A stretch of DNA of 6,127 bases from a bacterium (GTDB taxonomy: Bacteria; Verrucomicrobiota; Verrucomicrobiia; Limisphaerales; UBA11358), in contig JAJXXI010000256.1 in NCBI GenBank assembly GCA_021781185.1, positions 1 to 6,127 of the forward strand. Direction: 5' to 3'. The position numbers and the translations under genes were made by a program. This document shows positions 1 through 6,127 of the stretch, in pieces. Each line of letters begins with the position of its first letter. Position 1 is the first letter of the stretch. Below the pieces are notes generated by a model. That model did no database searches, was not told the origin of the DNA, and was given only the letters and a program-made list of their open reading frames with translations.

Positions 1-397
1 CGGTGGGGTGATTGCCCACCGCTTCCTGGGCCAGCGGAGCTTTGCCTTGCGTCCCATCAATGCTTTGCCATTCCCAGGCAATCCCCTCCATTTCATCATA
101 CTCGGCCAAACCGGCTTGCCATAAGGCTAGGAAAAACCCTTGCACGCGCCAGCGTTGAAAATGTTTGTGGATGGCGCTGGCACTGCCAAACGACTTCGGC
201 AGTGCCTTCCACTGGCAGCCGGTGCGCAGCCCATAGACAATGCCAGCGAAAATTTGCCGGTCTCCCAATGGCTTGCGCCCGCCGCCGGGACGCCGTTGGT
301 AACGCTGGCGTTTCGGACGTTTCGGGGCTTGGGGCACCAAGGGCTGAACGTGTTGCCAGAGTTCATCAGAAACTTCCCACGATTGAGTTTTGGCCAT
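1..397 (-). CDS. IS5-family transposase, N-terminal 132 residues (cut by window edge)
   Basis: The protein cuts and rejoins DNA to move the insertion sequence. The reading frame runs leftward from an ATG at 397-395 and is open to base 1, so only the N-terminal part is visible. Residues about 5-85 match the helical N-terminal domain of IS4/IS5-type transposases (DUF4096-like): SWEVSDELW, then a basic linker with RRPGGGRKPLGDRQI, then GIVYGLRTGCQWKALP and a segment with SASAIHKHFQRW. Next comes WEWQSIDGTQGKAPLAQEA, in which Asp114 of the IDGT motif is the expected first acidic residue of the DDE catalytic triad. The other two acidic residues lie outside the window. No Shine-Dalgarno sequence is visible. 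A weak promoter (TTGTGT at 431-426, 16-bp spacer, TATGCT at 409-404) would start transcription almost at the ATG. There is no stop or frameshift in the visible part, so the gene may be functional. Confidence 0.9.
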   Translation of the reverse strand, partial: MAKTQSWEVSDELWQHVQPLVPQAPKRPKRQRYQRRPGGGRKPLGDRQIFAGIVYGLRTGCQWKALPKSFGSASAIHKHFQRWRVQGFFLALWQAGLAEYDEMEGIAWEWQSIDGTQGKAPLAQEAVGNHPT

Positions 398-436
398 GCC
401 GACAGCATAAACACGGTTTTAAGTCACACAACTGTT

Positions 437-452
437 ATTTACGGATAAGCTC
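437..452 (-). repeat. Probable terminal inverted repeat (outer end) of the IS5-family element
   Basis: Read on the minus strand, this stretch is GAGCTTATCCGTAAAT and sits upstream of the transposase start, where the terminal repeat should be. The assignment rests on position and resemblance to IS5-family ends. The partner repeat is outside the window, so the repeat length cannot be measured. Confidence 0.6.
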
Positions 453-453
453 T

Positions 454-468
454 AAATCCGCCGGATTT
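454..468. repeat. Perfect inverted repeat abutting the IS end
   Basis: AAATCC (454-459) and GGATTT (463-468) are perfect reverse complements separated by GCC. The repeat lies immediately outside the inferred IS terminus at 452. It could be part of a preferred insertion target, a small hairpin, or chance. Nothing else in the spacer up to 673 is recognised as a gene; short open frames there have no known motifs. Confidence 0.45.
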
Positions 469-673
469 GCCGGAGGCCGCTGGCTTCGTCTTCTGGCGGC
501 GGAACCGGATGCACGCTGCCATTTCCATCAGGCGGTCATGCCTGAACGGACTTTGCAGTGGACGCTGGTCTGGCGGTTCGGCAGCATGGAATCAAAACGG
601 GTGAAGTTGTGTGCCGCGAAATTTCGATTCCGCCTGATGACCCGGTCACAAAAGCCTTTTATCTCCAATCAAC

Positions 674-2176
674 TTGAATTCTTCCGCTTCCTTCGCGATT
701 GCCGATGCCGATGTGCCGGCCCTGCGTAATGCCGTATCGTGTCTCGCCCGCATCGGCTATGCCGAGCGGCGGATCCGGGAGCGTCTGGGACTGGCCGATC
801 TCACGGAAATTCGCTGGCGGGCTCTGCCCATTTACCGCGCAGAAAAACTGGCTGACCGCGATCCGCTGGCCTCCGCCATTGACCTTTTTCTTTTGCAAGG
901 TGCCATTCCATTGGCTGAGCTGAATGGTTTGTTCGCAAAGGCGGAACTGGATGTCCTGATTCAGATCGGCCTGATTTATCTGGATGAGCGCGGCCTGGCC
1001 CGGGCGGCTGTTTCACTTTACCCTGTGGGCGACCGGTTGATCTTCTCGGACCACGCGTGGCCCTCGCTGCCGCATCCCGGCTGCGTCAATGTGCCGCGTG
1101 ACCAGGTGATGTCCGTCGGCACTGACAGCCGCTGGCTGGCGCGCGCCACGGTGCGCCGGCCGGTCGGTGCGGCGCTGGATCTCTGCACCGGCTCGGGAAT
1201 TCATGCCCTGCTTGCCGCCGCCCACGCCCGGCGGGTGCTCGCCGTGGACCTCAATCCCCGGGCCGCCCAATGCACGCGCTTTAACGGGCTGGCCTCCGGG
1301 GCGACCAATCTCGAAGTCCGGGTCGGGGATCTCTACAAACCGGTCGGCGAGGAACGTTTCGACTTGATTACGGCCAATCCGCCATTTGTGCCTTCGCCGC
1401 GAAACCTGCTCCAGTATCGCGATGGCGGCCGGTCGGGTGAAGAGGTTCAGCGCCGGTTGATTGCCGGGCTGCCGCAGCATCTGGCTCCAGGCGGCCGGGC
1501 GCAAATCGTCACTGAATTTGGCGAGCGCGGGGACGAACCGCTGGCCGACCGTTTGCGTGAATGGCTGGGCGGGGCGGCCATGGACATCCACATTCTTCGC
1601 CTCCGCGAGAATTCCGCCGCCAACTATGCCATCGGTCACGCGGATGGCGCGGACACCTACGCCGCCTTTCTGGACTCGGTTCACGATTGGGCCGGCAATC
1701 TGAAAACGCAGGGTTACACGCGCATTGTCTCCGTTCTGCTGGCATTTGAATGGAGCGATACCGCAGCGGGCCGGCCTTGGACCCGCACCGAGAATCCGCA
1801 ATCGCTGCACGTCAATGCCGGCAACGAGGTGGAGGCCGCCTTTGCGAACGAGCGTTTGGTGCGCCAGCCAAACTTTCCGGAACTGCTGGAGCGCGGCCGG
1901 GTCTGCCGGGCGGGTCCGATCGCGTTGCTTGAAGCGCGCGTGCTGGGACGGAATGTGCGCGCCAACGCCCAGGCGGAATTGTTGGGCAAAGCCTTGCCCA
2001 TCCTGCAAACGCTGGATGCCGTCGAAAGAGAAATCCTGGTGCGGCTGGAGCAGCCGGCAACGCTTTCGGAGTTGGAGGCCCTGGCCAAAGAACCACCGCT
2101 CGAAAAGGCCGCCGTCATGGCTGCCCTTGGTTCGCTCATCCGGCGCGGACTGGTCTTGCTGAAGCCAAGTGATTAA
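674..2176 (+). CDS. Class I SAM-dependent methyltransferase, MTS (NPPF) type, with N- and C-terminal extensions
   Basis: This predicted cytoplasmic enzyme (500 residues) transfers a methyl group from S-adenosylmethionine; the substrate is unknown. The Rossmann-fold core spans about residues 145-310. Motif I is LDLCTGSGIHALL (168-180), with the GxGxG-like glycines replaced by GSG. The acidic residue that contacts the SAM ribose is Asp192 in AVDLNP. VGDLYKPV (217-224) follows, then the catalytic motif IV NPPF at 235-238 within DLITANPPFVPSP. The NPPF/NPPY motif is shared with enzymes that methylate glutamine in release factors (PrmC) or guanine N2 in rRNA (RsmC, RlmG), and with N6-adenine methyltransferases. 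Residues 1-110 form a helical N-terminal domain, and about 440-500 look like a small winged helix (TLSELEALAKEPP to LIRRGLVLL). This layout resembles the little-studied DUF7059-type methyltransferases. The start is TTG at 674: the frame is open back to a TGA at 638-640 with no ATG near. GTG at 713 is the alternative. No Shine-Dalgarno sequence precedes either. rapA follows 160 bp downstream on the same strand. Confidence 0.88.
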   Translation: MNSSASFAIADADVPALRNAVSCLARIGYAERRIRERLGLADLTEIRWRALPIYRAEKLADRDPLASAIDLFLLQGAIPLAELNGLFAKAELDVLIQIGLIYLDERGLARAAVSLYPVGDRLIFSDHAWPSLPHPGCVNVPRDQVMSVGTDSRWLARATVRRPVGAALDLCTGSGIHALLAAAHARRVLAVDLNPRAAQCTRFNGLASGATNLEVRVGDLYKPVGEERFDLITANPPFVPSPRNLLQYRDGGRSGEEVQRRLIAGLPQHLAPGGRAQIVTEFGERGDEPLADRLREWLGGAAMDIHILRLRENSAANYAIGHADGADTYAAFLDSVHDWAGNLKTQGYTRIVSVLLAFEWSDTAAGRPWTRTENPQSLHVNAGNEVEAAFANERLVRQPNFPELLERGRVCRAGPIALLEARVLGRNVRANAQAELLGKALPILQTLDAVEREILVRLEQPATLSELEALAKEPPLEKAAVMAALGSLIRRGLVLLKPSD

Positions 2177-2292
2177 TTTTCTTTGCGTTCCGCCGGCCGA
2201 AACCAATAGTCAAACGTCGGATTAGTCCAGGCATGGCGGGAAACCATGGCTGAAACCAGCTCTCCGGTTCGGAATCTGATCAAGATCAAAGG

Positions 2293-2323
2293 TTGCATTT
2301 GCGGGTTAAAATCCGCATATACC
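2293..2323 (+). promoter_or_regulatory. Weak promoter-like sequence with small hairpin upstream of rapA
   Basis: TTGCAT (2293-2298) lies 17 bp before CATATA (2316-2321), with TATACC in an overlapping register. The -35 match is only 3 of 6. A start site near 2328-2331 would leave a leader of only 6-9 bases before the rapA ATG, which fits the lack of a Shine-Dalgarno sequence. Within it, TGCGG (2300-2304) pairs perfectly with CCGCA (2313-2317) around an 8-base AT-rich loop, a possible operator or chance. The remaining spacer (2177-2292) shows no gene and no hairpin followed by a T-tract. Confidence 0.2.
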
Positions 2324-2336
2324 CCGCCGCCATTCC

Positions 2337-5198
2337 ATGAGTGTGTTCATTCCAGACCAGCGTTGGATCAGCGAGTCGGAGCCCGAGCTCGGACTGGGCA
2401 CGGTCGTGCAGGCCGGGAACGGCCGCGTGGAGATTAGGTTCAACGCGGCGGGCGAAACGCGCATTTACGCCGTGGACCAGTCGCCGCTGAAGCGCGTGCG
2501 CTTTCGTCCGGGTGACAAGATACGCACGCAGGCGAACCGGGAATTCATCGTCCAAGAAGTCGTCGAGCAGCAGGGCCTGCTGATTTATCTCGGTGATCGT
2601 GAGCCGTTGCCCGAGTCGCGGGTGAACGACTGCATCAGTCTGCAAGGACCGCAGGAGCGTTTGTTGGCGGGCCGTTTTGATGCCTCATCCGCCTTTGAAT
2701 TGCGCCGGCGGACGCTGGAACTTTTTCACCGCTTGCGCCAGTCGCCGGTGCGCGGCTTTGTCGGCGGTCGCATTGACTTGATTCCGCACCAGCTTTACAT
2801 CGCGCAGGAAGTGGCCGGCCGGCACGCGCCGCGCGTGATGCTGTCGGACGAGGTGGGTTTGGGGAAAACCATCGAGGCCTGTCTGATTTTGCACCGGCTG
2901 CTGCTGAGCGGACGGGCCAGCCGCATTCTGGTGCTGGTGCCGGAATCGCTCGTGCATCAGTGGTTCGTGGAAATGCTCCGCCGGTTCAATTTGTGGCTCC
3001 ATATTTTTGACGCGGAACGGTGCGCCGCCATTGAAGCGGGTGAACCGGGGACCAACCCTTTCCTGGACGACCAGTTGGTGCTGACGAGCATTGATTTTTT
3101 GGCGGGTGATTCGCGGCGCGCGGAGCAGGCGGCTTCGGCGGGCTGGGATGTGGTGGTGGTGGACGAGGCTCATCATTTGGAATGGACCGAAATGGCACCC
3201 AGCCGCCAGTATCAGGTGGTGGAAGCGATCAGCCGCCAATCTACGGGATTGCTCTTGCTGACGGCCACGCCGGAACAGTTGGGGGTCGAGAGCCACTTCG
3301 CCCGGCTGCGGCTCCTGGATCCGGATCGGTATCGCGACCTGGCCACTTTCCTGGCCGAGGCGAAAGATTATCAGGCGACCGCCGGGGTGGCGGAAAAACT
3401 TCGCGACCAAGCTGCGCTCGCCGAAAACGAAGTTGCGGCATTGCGTCGTTTGCTCGCGCATGATGCCCGGCTGGAGGAGCGGTTGGTGGCGTTGGCCCGC
3501 GGCGAGGCATCGGCGCGGCTGGCATTGCTGGAAGACCTGCTGGATTTACACGGCCCCGGCCGGGTGCTGTTTCGCAACACGCGCGCCGGCATGAAAGGTT
3601 TTCCGCGCCGAACTTTGCGGCTGGCCCGGCTGGATCCGGGGCCGGAAGCGGCGCACTGGCTGGATCACGTTTCCACCGAATTCGCGGGCGATGCCGGGGC
3701 CGGCCGGCTGCCGGTTTCGTTGGAGCTGATGAAAGATCCCCGCGTGGTCTGGCTGGCGGAATTGTTGCAGCAGTTGGAGCCCCAAAAGGTGCTGGTCATC
3801 AGCCGCACCATTGAAAAGGCCGAGGCTTTGGATGAAGCCCTCCGCCGGCATTTGACCGTCAAGACCGGTGTTTTCCACGAAGGTCTCACGCTGTTGCAGC
3901 GGGACCGCAATGCTGCGTGGTTCGCCGAGCCGGACGGGGCGCGGCTGTTGATTTGTTCGGAGATCGGCAGCGAGGGACGCAATTTTCAATTCGCGCATCA
4001 CCTCGTCTTGTTTGACCTGCCGCTGAATCCGGAACTGCTGGAACAACGCATCGGCCGGCTGGATCGCATCGGGCAGTCGGAGGATGTTCAAATCCATGTG
4101 CCTTGTCTGGCGCGCAGTCCGCAGGAAGTCCTGGCCCGCTGGTATCATGAAGGGCTCAATGCCTTTGAAAGCAATCTCGAAGGCGGCAACGAGTTGCTGC
4201 ACCAGTTCGGCCGGGCCGTTCACGACCTGGCCTTGGAATTTCCGGTGGCGGATCGCGTCGCCGCTGAACAGGAGCTGGCGGATTTGTTGAAACAAACCAG
4301 GACTGCCCGGGAGGAGATTCGCCGCCGCCTCGAACAGGGCCGCGACCGGTTGTTGGAACTCAATTCGTTCCGCCCCGCCGCCGCGCAGAAGATCATCACC
4401 CGGATTCAGGAACAAGACCGGCAGCCGGAACTGGAGGAATATTTGCTCGACGTGTTCGACCATTTTGGCGTTCACATCGAGGAGCTGGCACCGCACACCT
4501 GGCAACTGAATCCCCTGGGCATCACCACCGATTCCTTTCCTGCCATGCCTGCCGAAGGGATGATCGCCACCTGCGACCGCCGCCGCGCGCTGAGCCGGGA
4601 AGAGGTCGGCTTTCTGACCTGGGATCATCCCATGGTCAGCGGCGCGATGGAGTTGCTGCTGGGGACCGAGACGGGCAACTGCGCCTTTGCCGTGCTGCCG
4701 GAGGCGAAGGAACGGGCCATGCTGTTGGAATTAATTTTCGTCCTGGAAACCATTGCCGCGCCCCGGTTGCAGGCGGACCGTTTTCTTCCGCCCACGCCAG
4801 TCCGGCTGGTCGTCAGCCATAAATTGGTGAACGTCACCGAAACATTTCGCCCCGCCGCTGGGGAGGCGAAACTCCAGAAAGGTTCACCTTACAAGTTGAT
4901 TGAAAATGCGGACATTGCGCGGCGAACTCTGCCGGCGATGTTCGAGTTTGCCACCCGGCTGGCCGAAACGCAGGCGGCCACTCTCCGGCAGTCTGCGCTG
5001 GAAGAAATGAACCGCCTGCTCGGCCACGAAGTTCAGCGTTTGCGGATGCTGCAGCAGGTGAATGATCACGTCCGCCCGCAGGAAGTTCAATTGGCGCAGG
5101 CCCAGCAAACCGAGTTGGCAGCCGTCCTACAGCAATCCCGACTCCGGTTGGATGCCTTGCGTCTGATCTGGAAAGGTCCGCCCGAAGCGCTGAGGTGA
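2337..5198 (+). CDS. rapA: RNA polymerase-associated protein RapA (HepA), SWI2/SNF2 ATPase
   Basis: RapA is an ATP-dependent DNA translocase that binds core RNA polymerase and promotes its recycling and recovery from stalled or backtracked states (established for E. coli). This protein has 953 residues against 968 in E. coli and is co-linear throughout. Residues 1-107 form the Tudor-like N-terminal region, with QRWISESEPELGLGTVV near the start. Helicase motifs follow in order: Walker A DEVGLGKTIE (171-180, Lys177), Walker B DEAH (276-279), motif III LLLTATPEQLG (305-315), motif V SEIGSEGRNFQF (541-552) and motif VI QRIGRLDRIGQ (570-580) with its arginine finger candidates. Beyond these are RWYHEGLNAFE (601-611), a coiled stretch EQGRDRLLELNS (666-677), RFLPPTPVR (815-823) and a terminal helix ending RLDALRLI (937-944). 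The linker after KGFPRR (420-425) is shorter than in E. coli, which explains part of the length difference. The ATG at 2337 fits the usual RapA N-terminus. No Shine-Dalgarno sequence is seen. All catalytic motifs are intact, so the protein should be active. Confidence 0.96.
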   Translation: MSVFIPDQRWISESEPELGLGTVVQAGNGRVEIRFNAAGETRIYAVDQSPLKRVRFRPGDKIRTQANREFIVQEVVEQQGLLIYLGDREPLPESRVNDCISLQGPQERLLAGRFDASSAFELRRRTLELFHRLRQSPVRGFVGGRIDLIPHQLYIAQEVAGRHAPRVMLSDEVGLGKTIEACLILHRLLLSGRASRILVLVPESLVHQWFVEMLRRFNLWLHIFDAERCAAIEAGEPGTNPFLDDQLVLTSIDFLAGDSRRAEQAASAGWDVVVVDEAHHLEWTEMAPSRQYQVVEAISRQSTGLLLLTATPEQLGVESHFARLRLLDPDRYRDLATFLAEAKDYQATAGVAEKLRDQAALAENEVAALRRLLAHDARLEERLVALARGEASARLALLEDLLDLHGPGRVLFRNTRAGMKGFPRRTLRLARLDPGPEAAHWLDHVSTEFAGDAGAGRLPVSLELMKDPRVVWLAELLQQLEPQKVLVISRTIEKAEALDEALRRHLTVKTGVFHEGLTLLQRDRNAAWFAEPDGARLLICSEIGSEGRNFQFAHHLVLFDLPLNPELLEQRIGRLDRIGQSEDVQIHVPCLARSPQEVLARWYHEGLNAFESNLEGGNELLHQFGRAVHDLALEFPVADRVAAEQELADLLKQTRTAREEIRRRLEQGRDRLLELNSFRPAAAQKIITRIQEQDRQPELEEYLLDVFDHFGVHIEELAPHTWQLNPLGITTDSFPAMPAEGMIATCDRRRALSREEVGFLTWDHPMVSGAMELLLGTETGNCAFAVLPEAKERAMLLELIFVLETIAAPRLQADRFLPPTPVRLVVSHKLVNVTETFRPAAGEAKLQKGSPYKLIENADIARRTLPAMFEFATRLAETQAATLRQSALEEMNRLLGHEVQRLRMLQQVNDHVRPQEVQLAQAQQTELAAVLQQSRLRLDALRLIWKGPPEALR

Positions 5199-5303
5199 AT
5201 GACCTTGATGGCAAATTCGCGTGTGGGCAATAGCGCAATCCGAAAGTCGAAGCGGGTGACAACCGCCTCCAGCCGAAAATGCCGTTGCCACGCCGGTGCG
5301 GTG

Positions 5304-5745
5304 CCGAGTTGGGCCTCACAACCGCTTTGCGAGCGGCGACTGGGTTTGACGGCTTGGGATCGCTGCAATGTGTATTCTGAAGTTTGCCGACGCCGGACAC
5401 AGCCGCCATTAAATCACCAGTTCAACAACACCCAACTGTTGAAATCATTGTCGGATCAAGTTTCCGCTTTGCGTCAACAAATACAGGATGCGGCAATGCA
5501 GCCGCCGGCCAGCGAGGTGTATTTGCACGCCTTGAAAAGCGCCCGACGATTATTATCTGCACGAGAATTTTGCCTATTTCCTTGCCGATACGGGCGATGT
5601 TAACGGAGCCATCGAACAGTGGCAAAAAGTGCGTGACCTTATTCCGCAGGATCATGCGGCGTATTACGAGCTGGGCCGGCAGGGCGGGTTTTCCCAAGTC
5701 TCGCGGCGGTGCGTTCCAACAGCCGCGCAACTGAATTCGGACAAG
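5304..5745 (+). pseudogene. Degraded TPR-repeat protein fragment
   Basis: Coding-like sequence continues here across at least one frame break. In one frame (bases 5304-5543) the translation includes CERRLGLTAWDRCNVYSEV, PPLNHQFNNTQLLKSLSD and SEVYLHALKSA. The frame then shifts by +1 (or -2) near 5544, and the next frame gives DDYYLHENFAYFLADTG, AIEQWQKVRDLIPQDHAAY and YELGRQ (5545-5682), a clear tetratricopeptide repeat. After GRQ about four residues seem to be missing compared with typical repeats, and similarity fades after QLNSD (5728-5742). Joined, the fragments resemble the TPR region of large Verrucomicrobiota proteins that pair TPRs with other domains; that family link is from memory. 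TPRs are protein-binding scaffolds. No start codon with plausible context, no complete domain set and no intact frame are present. Real decay and a sequencing indel near 5544 are both possible. Bases 5199-5303 hold no confident feature. Confidence 0.7.
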
Positions 5746-5839
5746 GACGTGATTTGTTGGCATCGCAGACGTGACTCTGCATTTGTATCGCTACGCGCGG
5801 GCCGACCGATTTGCTGACCGCCGTCGAATCGAGATTTGT

Positions 5840-6127
5840 TGCCAGCGCATCGGCCGCCACCAATTCGTTAGTGCATGCTGTCCATGAATATCCATAAGCA
5901 TGGAGCATCAACACCGCTTCGAGGGAATTAAAATGTTCGCAAATGTGAACTGTGATACATCCTTTAATTCCGCCCCGGCGCGCAGAAGGAGTTCGATTAC
6001 TTCGGCGTTGCCAAGGGCGGCGGTATTGTTGATGGGAACCCCAGACTGGAAGTGACATCAACGCCCTCTCCCTCTGAAAGCATGGACTGAATTACGCCTG
6101 CATCACCTTGGAAAATGACGTTGTCCA
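5840..6127 (-). pseudogene. Degraded ankyrin-repeat protein fragment (extends past window edge)
   Basis: The minus strand carries three ankyrin-like helices, each in a different frame. From 6125 to about 6042 it reads GDAGVIQSMLSEGEGVDV. From about 6039 to 5965 it reads NNTAALGNAEVIELLLRAG followed by AEL, the clearest ankyrin repeat. From about 5950 to 5865 it reads VHICEHFNSLEAVLMLHAYG. Equivalent positions in the three helices are spaced about 95 and 83 bases apart, close to but short of the 99 bases of an exact 33-residue repeat, as expected if small deletions caused the two frame changes. The middle frame ends at a TGA (5910-5908). Ankyrin repeats mediate protein binding; nothing more specific can be said. 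The gene enters from the right edge, so its start is not visible. Bases 5746-5839, between this and the TPR remnant, contain nothing I recognise. Confidence 0.65.

Larger units (their letters stand above)
1..452 (-). mobile_element. IS5-family insertion sequence, one end only
   Basis: This is the transposase-proximal end of an IS5-family element; the rest lies beyond the left edge. The transposase gene starts 55 bp inside the probable terminus. On the minus strand the terminus reads GAGCTTATCCGTAAAT from position 452 inward, which looks like IS5-family (IS427-like) ends as I know them. The bases just outside are TAA (453-455), compatible with the short TA or TNA target duplications of this family. 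The opposite inverted repeat and second target copy are not in view, so the exact boundary is inferred from one end only. Confidence 0.8.

Noticed and set aside
617..626. Ten-base palindrome CGAAATTTCG upstream of the methyltransferase
   Set aside because: A single short palindrome with no second copy or promoter nearby cannot be called an operator.
202..729. Plus-strand open frame crossing the IS end and the methyltransferase start
   Set aside because: It runs antisense to the transposase, across the IS boundary and into the methyltransferase in another frame; no motif supports it.
1013..2206. Long minus-strand open frame (397 codons) opposite the methyltransferase
   Set aside because: It lies wholly against a gene with clear motifs, has no recognisable domain, and is typical of antisense open frames in GC-rich DNA.
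3546..4628. Minus-strand open frame (360 codons) inside rapA
   Set aside because: Antisense shadow of a gene whose motifs on the + strand are unmistakable.
674..5198. DISARM- or BREX-like defence module (SNF2 helicase plus methyltransferase)
   Set aside because: The helicase is a full RapA orthologue with RNA-polymerase-binding domains, and the methyltransferase lacks target-recognition features of the DNA-modifying enzymes in those systems. No other defence components are present.
5322..5336. Small hairpin CCGCT / AGCGG after rapA as a terminator
   Set aside because: Only five base pairs, no following T-tract, and it lies in the TPR coding remnant.
5346..5378. Promoter TTGACG / TATTCT downstream of rapA
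   Set aside because: The 21-bp spacing is outside the workable range and the sequence encodes part of the TPR fragment.
4834..5409. Minus-strand open frame (191 codons) across the end of rapA
   Set aside because: It overlaps the conserved C-terminus of RapA and its translation shows no known domain.
5421..5443. Inverted repeat TTCAACA / TGTTGAA with a 9-base loop as a terminator or operator
   Set aside because: It falls inside the coding-like TPR remnant, has no T-tract and an AT-rich stem; more likely a coding coincidence.

Overview
The window (6127 bases, GC-rich) looks like chromosomal DNA from a bacterium of the Verrucomicrobiota, possibly a Pedosphaera/Limisphaera relative. That placement is an inference. 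It rests on genes with no visible Shine-Dalgarno sequence, a TTG start, and a tail fragment that resembles a TPR protein type I associate with that phylum. It has not been tested by any search.

Layout. (1) 1-452: one end of an IS5-family insertion sequence. Its transposase reads leftward off the window edge, and its probable outer terminus is at 452. (2) 453-673: a short spacer with no recognised gene. It opens with a perfect 6-bp inverted repeat directly beside the IS end. (3) 674-2176, + strand: an intact 500-residue class I SAM-dependent methyltransferase of the MTS (NPPF) type, with extra N- and C-terminal domains. (4) 2177-2336: a 160-bp spacer with only weak promoter-like sequence. (5) 2337-5198, + strand: an intact 953-residue RapA (HepA), the SWI2/SNF2 ATPase that binds RNA polymerase. 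It is co-linear with the E. coli protein from the first residues to the last helix. (6) 5199-6127: no intact gene. It holds the frameshifted remains of a TPR-repeat protein on the + strand (about 5304-5745) and of an ankyrin-repeat protein on the - strand (about 6127-5840).

How the parts relate. The methyltransferase and rapA point the same way and may share a transcript, but 160 bp separates them and no functional link is proven. RapA recycles stalled or post-termination RNA polymerase. The methyltransferase fold is typical of enzymes acting on rRNA or translation factors, so a shared theme of gene-expression upkeep is possible. Both flanks look like genome debris: a mobile element on the left and decayed repeat-protein genes on the right. 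The left edge lies inside an IS and the frame breaks cluster at the right edge, so contig-end assembly effects must be weighed against true gene decay. I found no convincing undescribed multi-gene system, CRISPR array, tRNA or rRNA.
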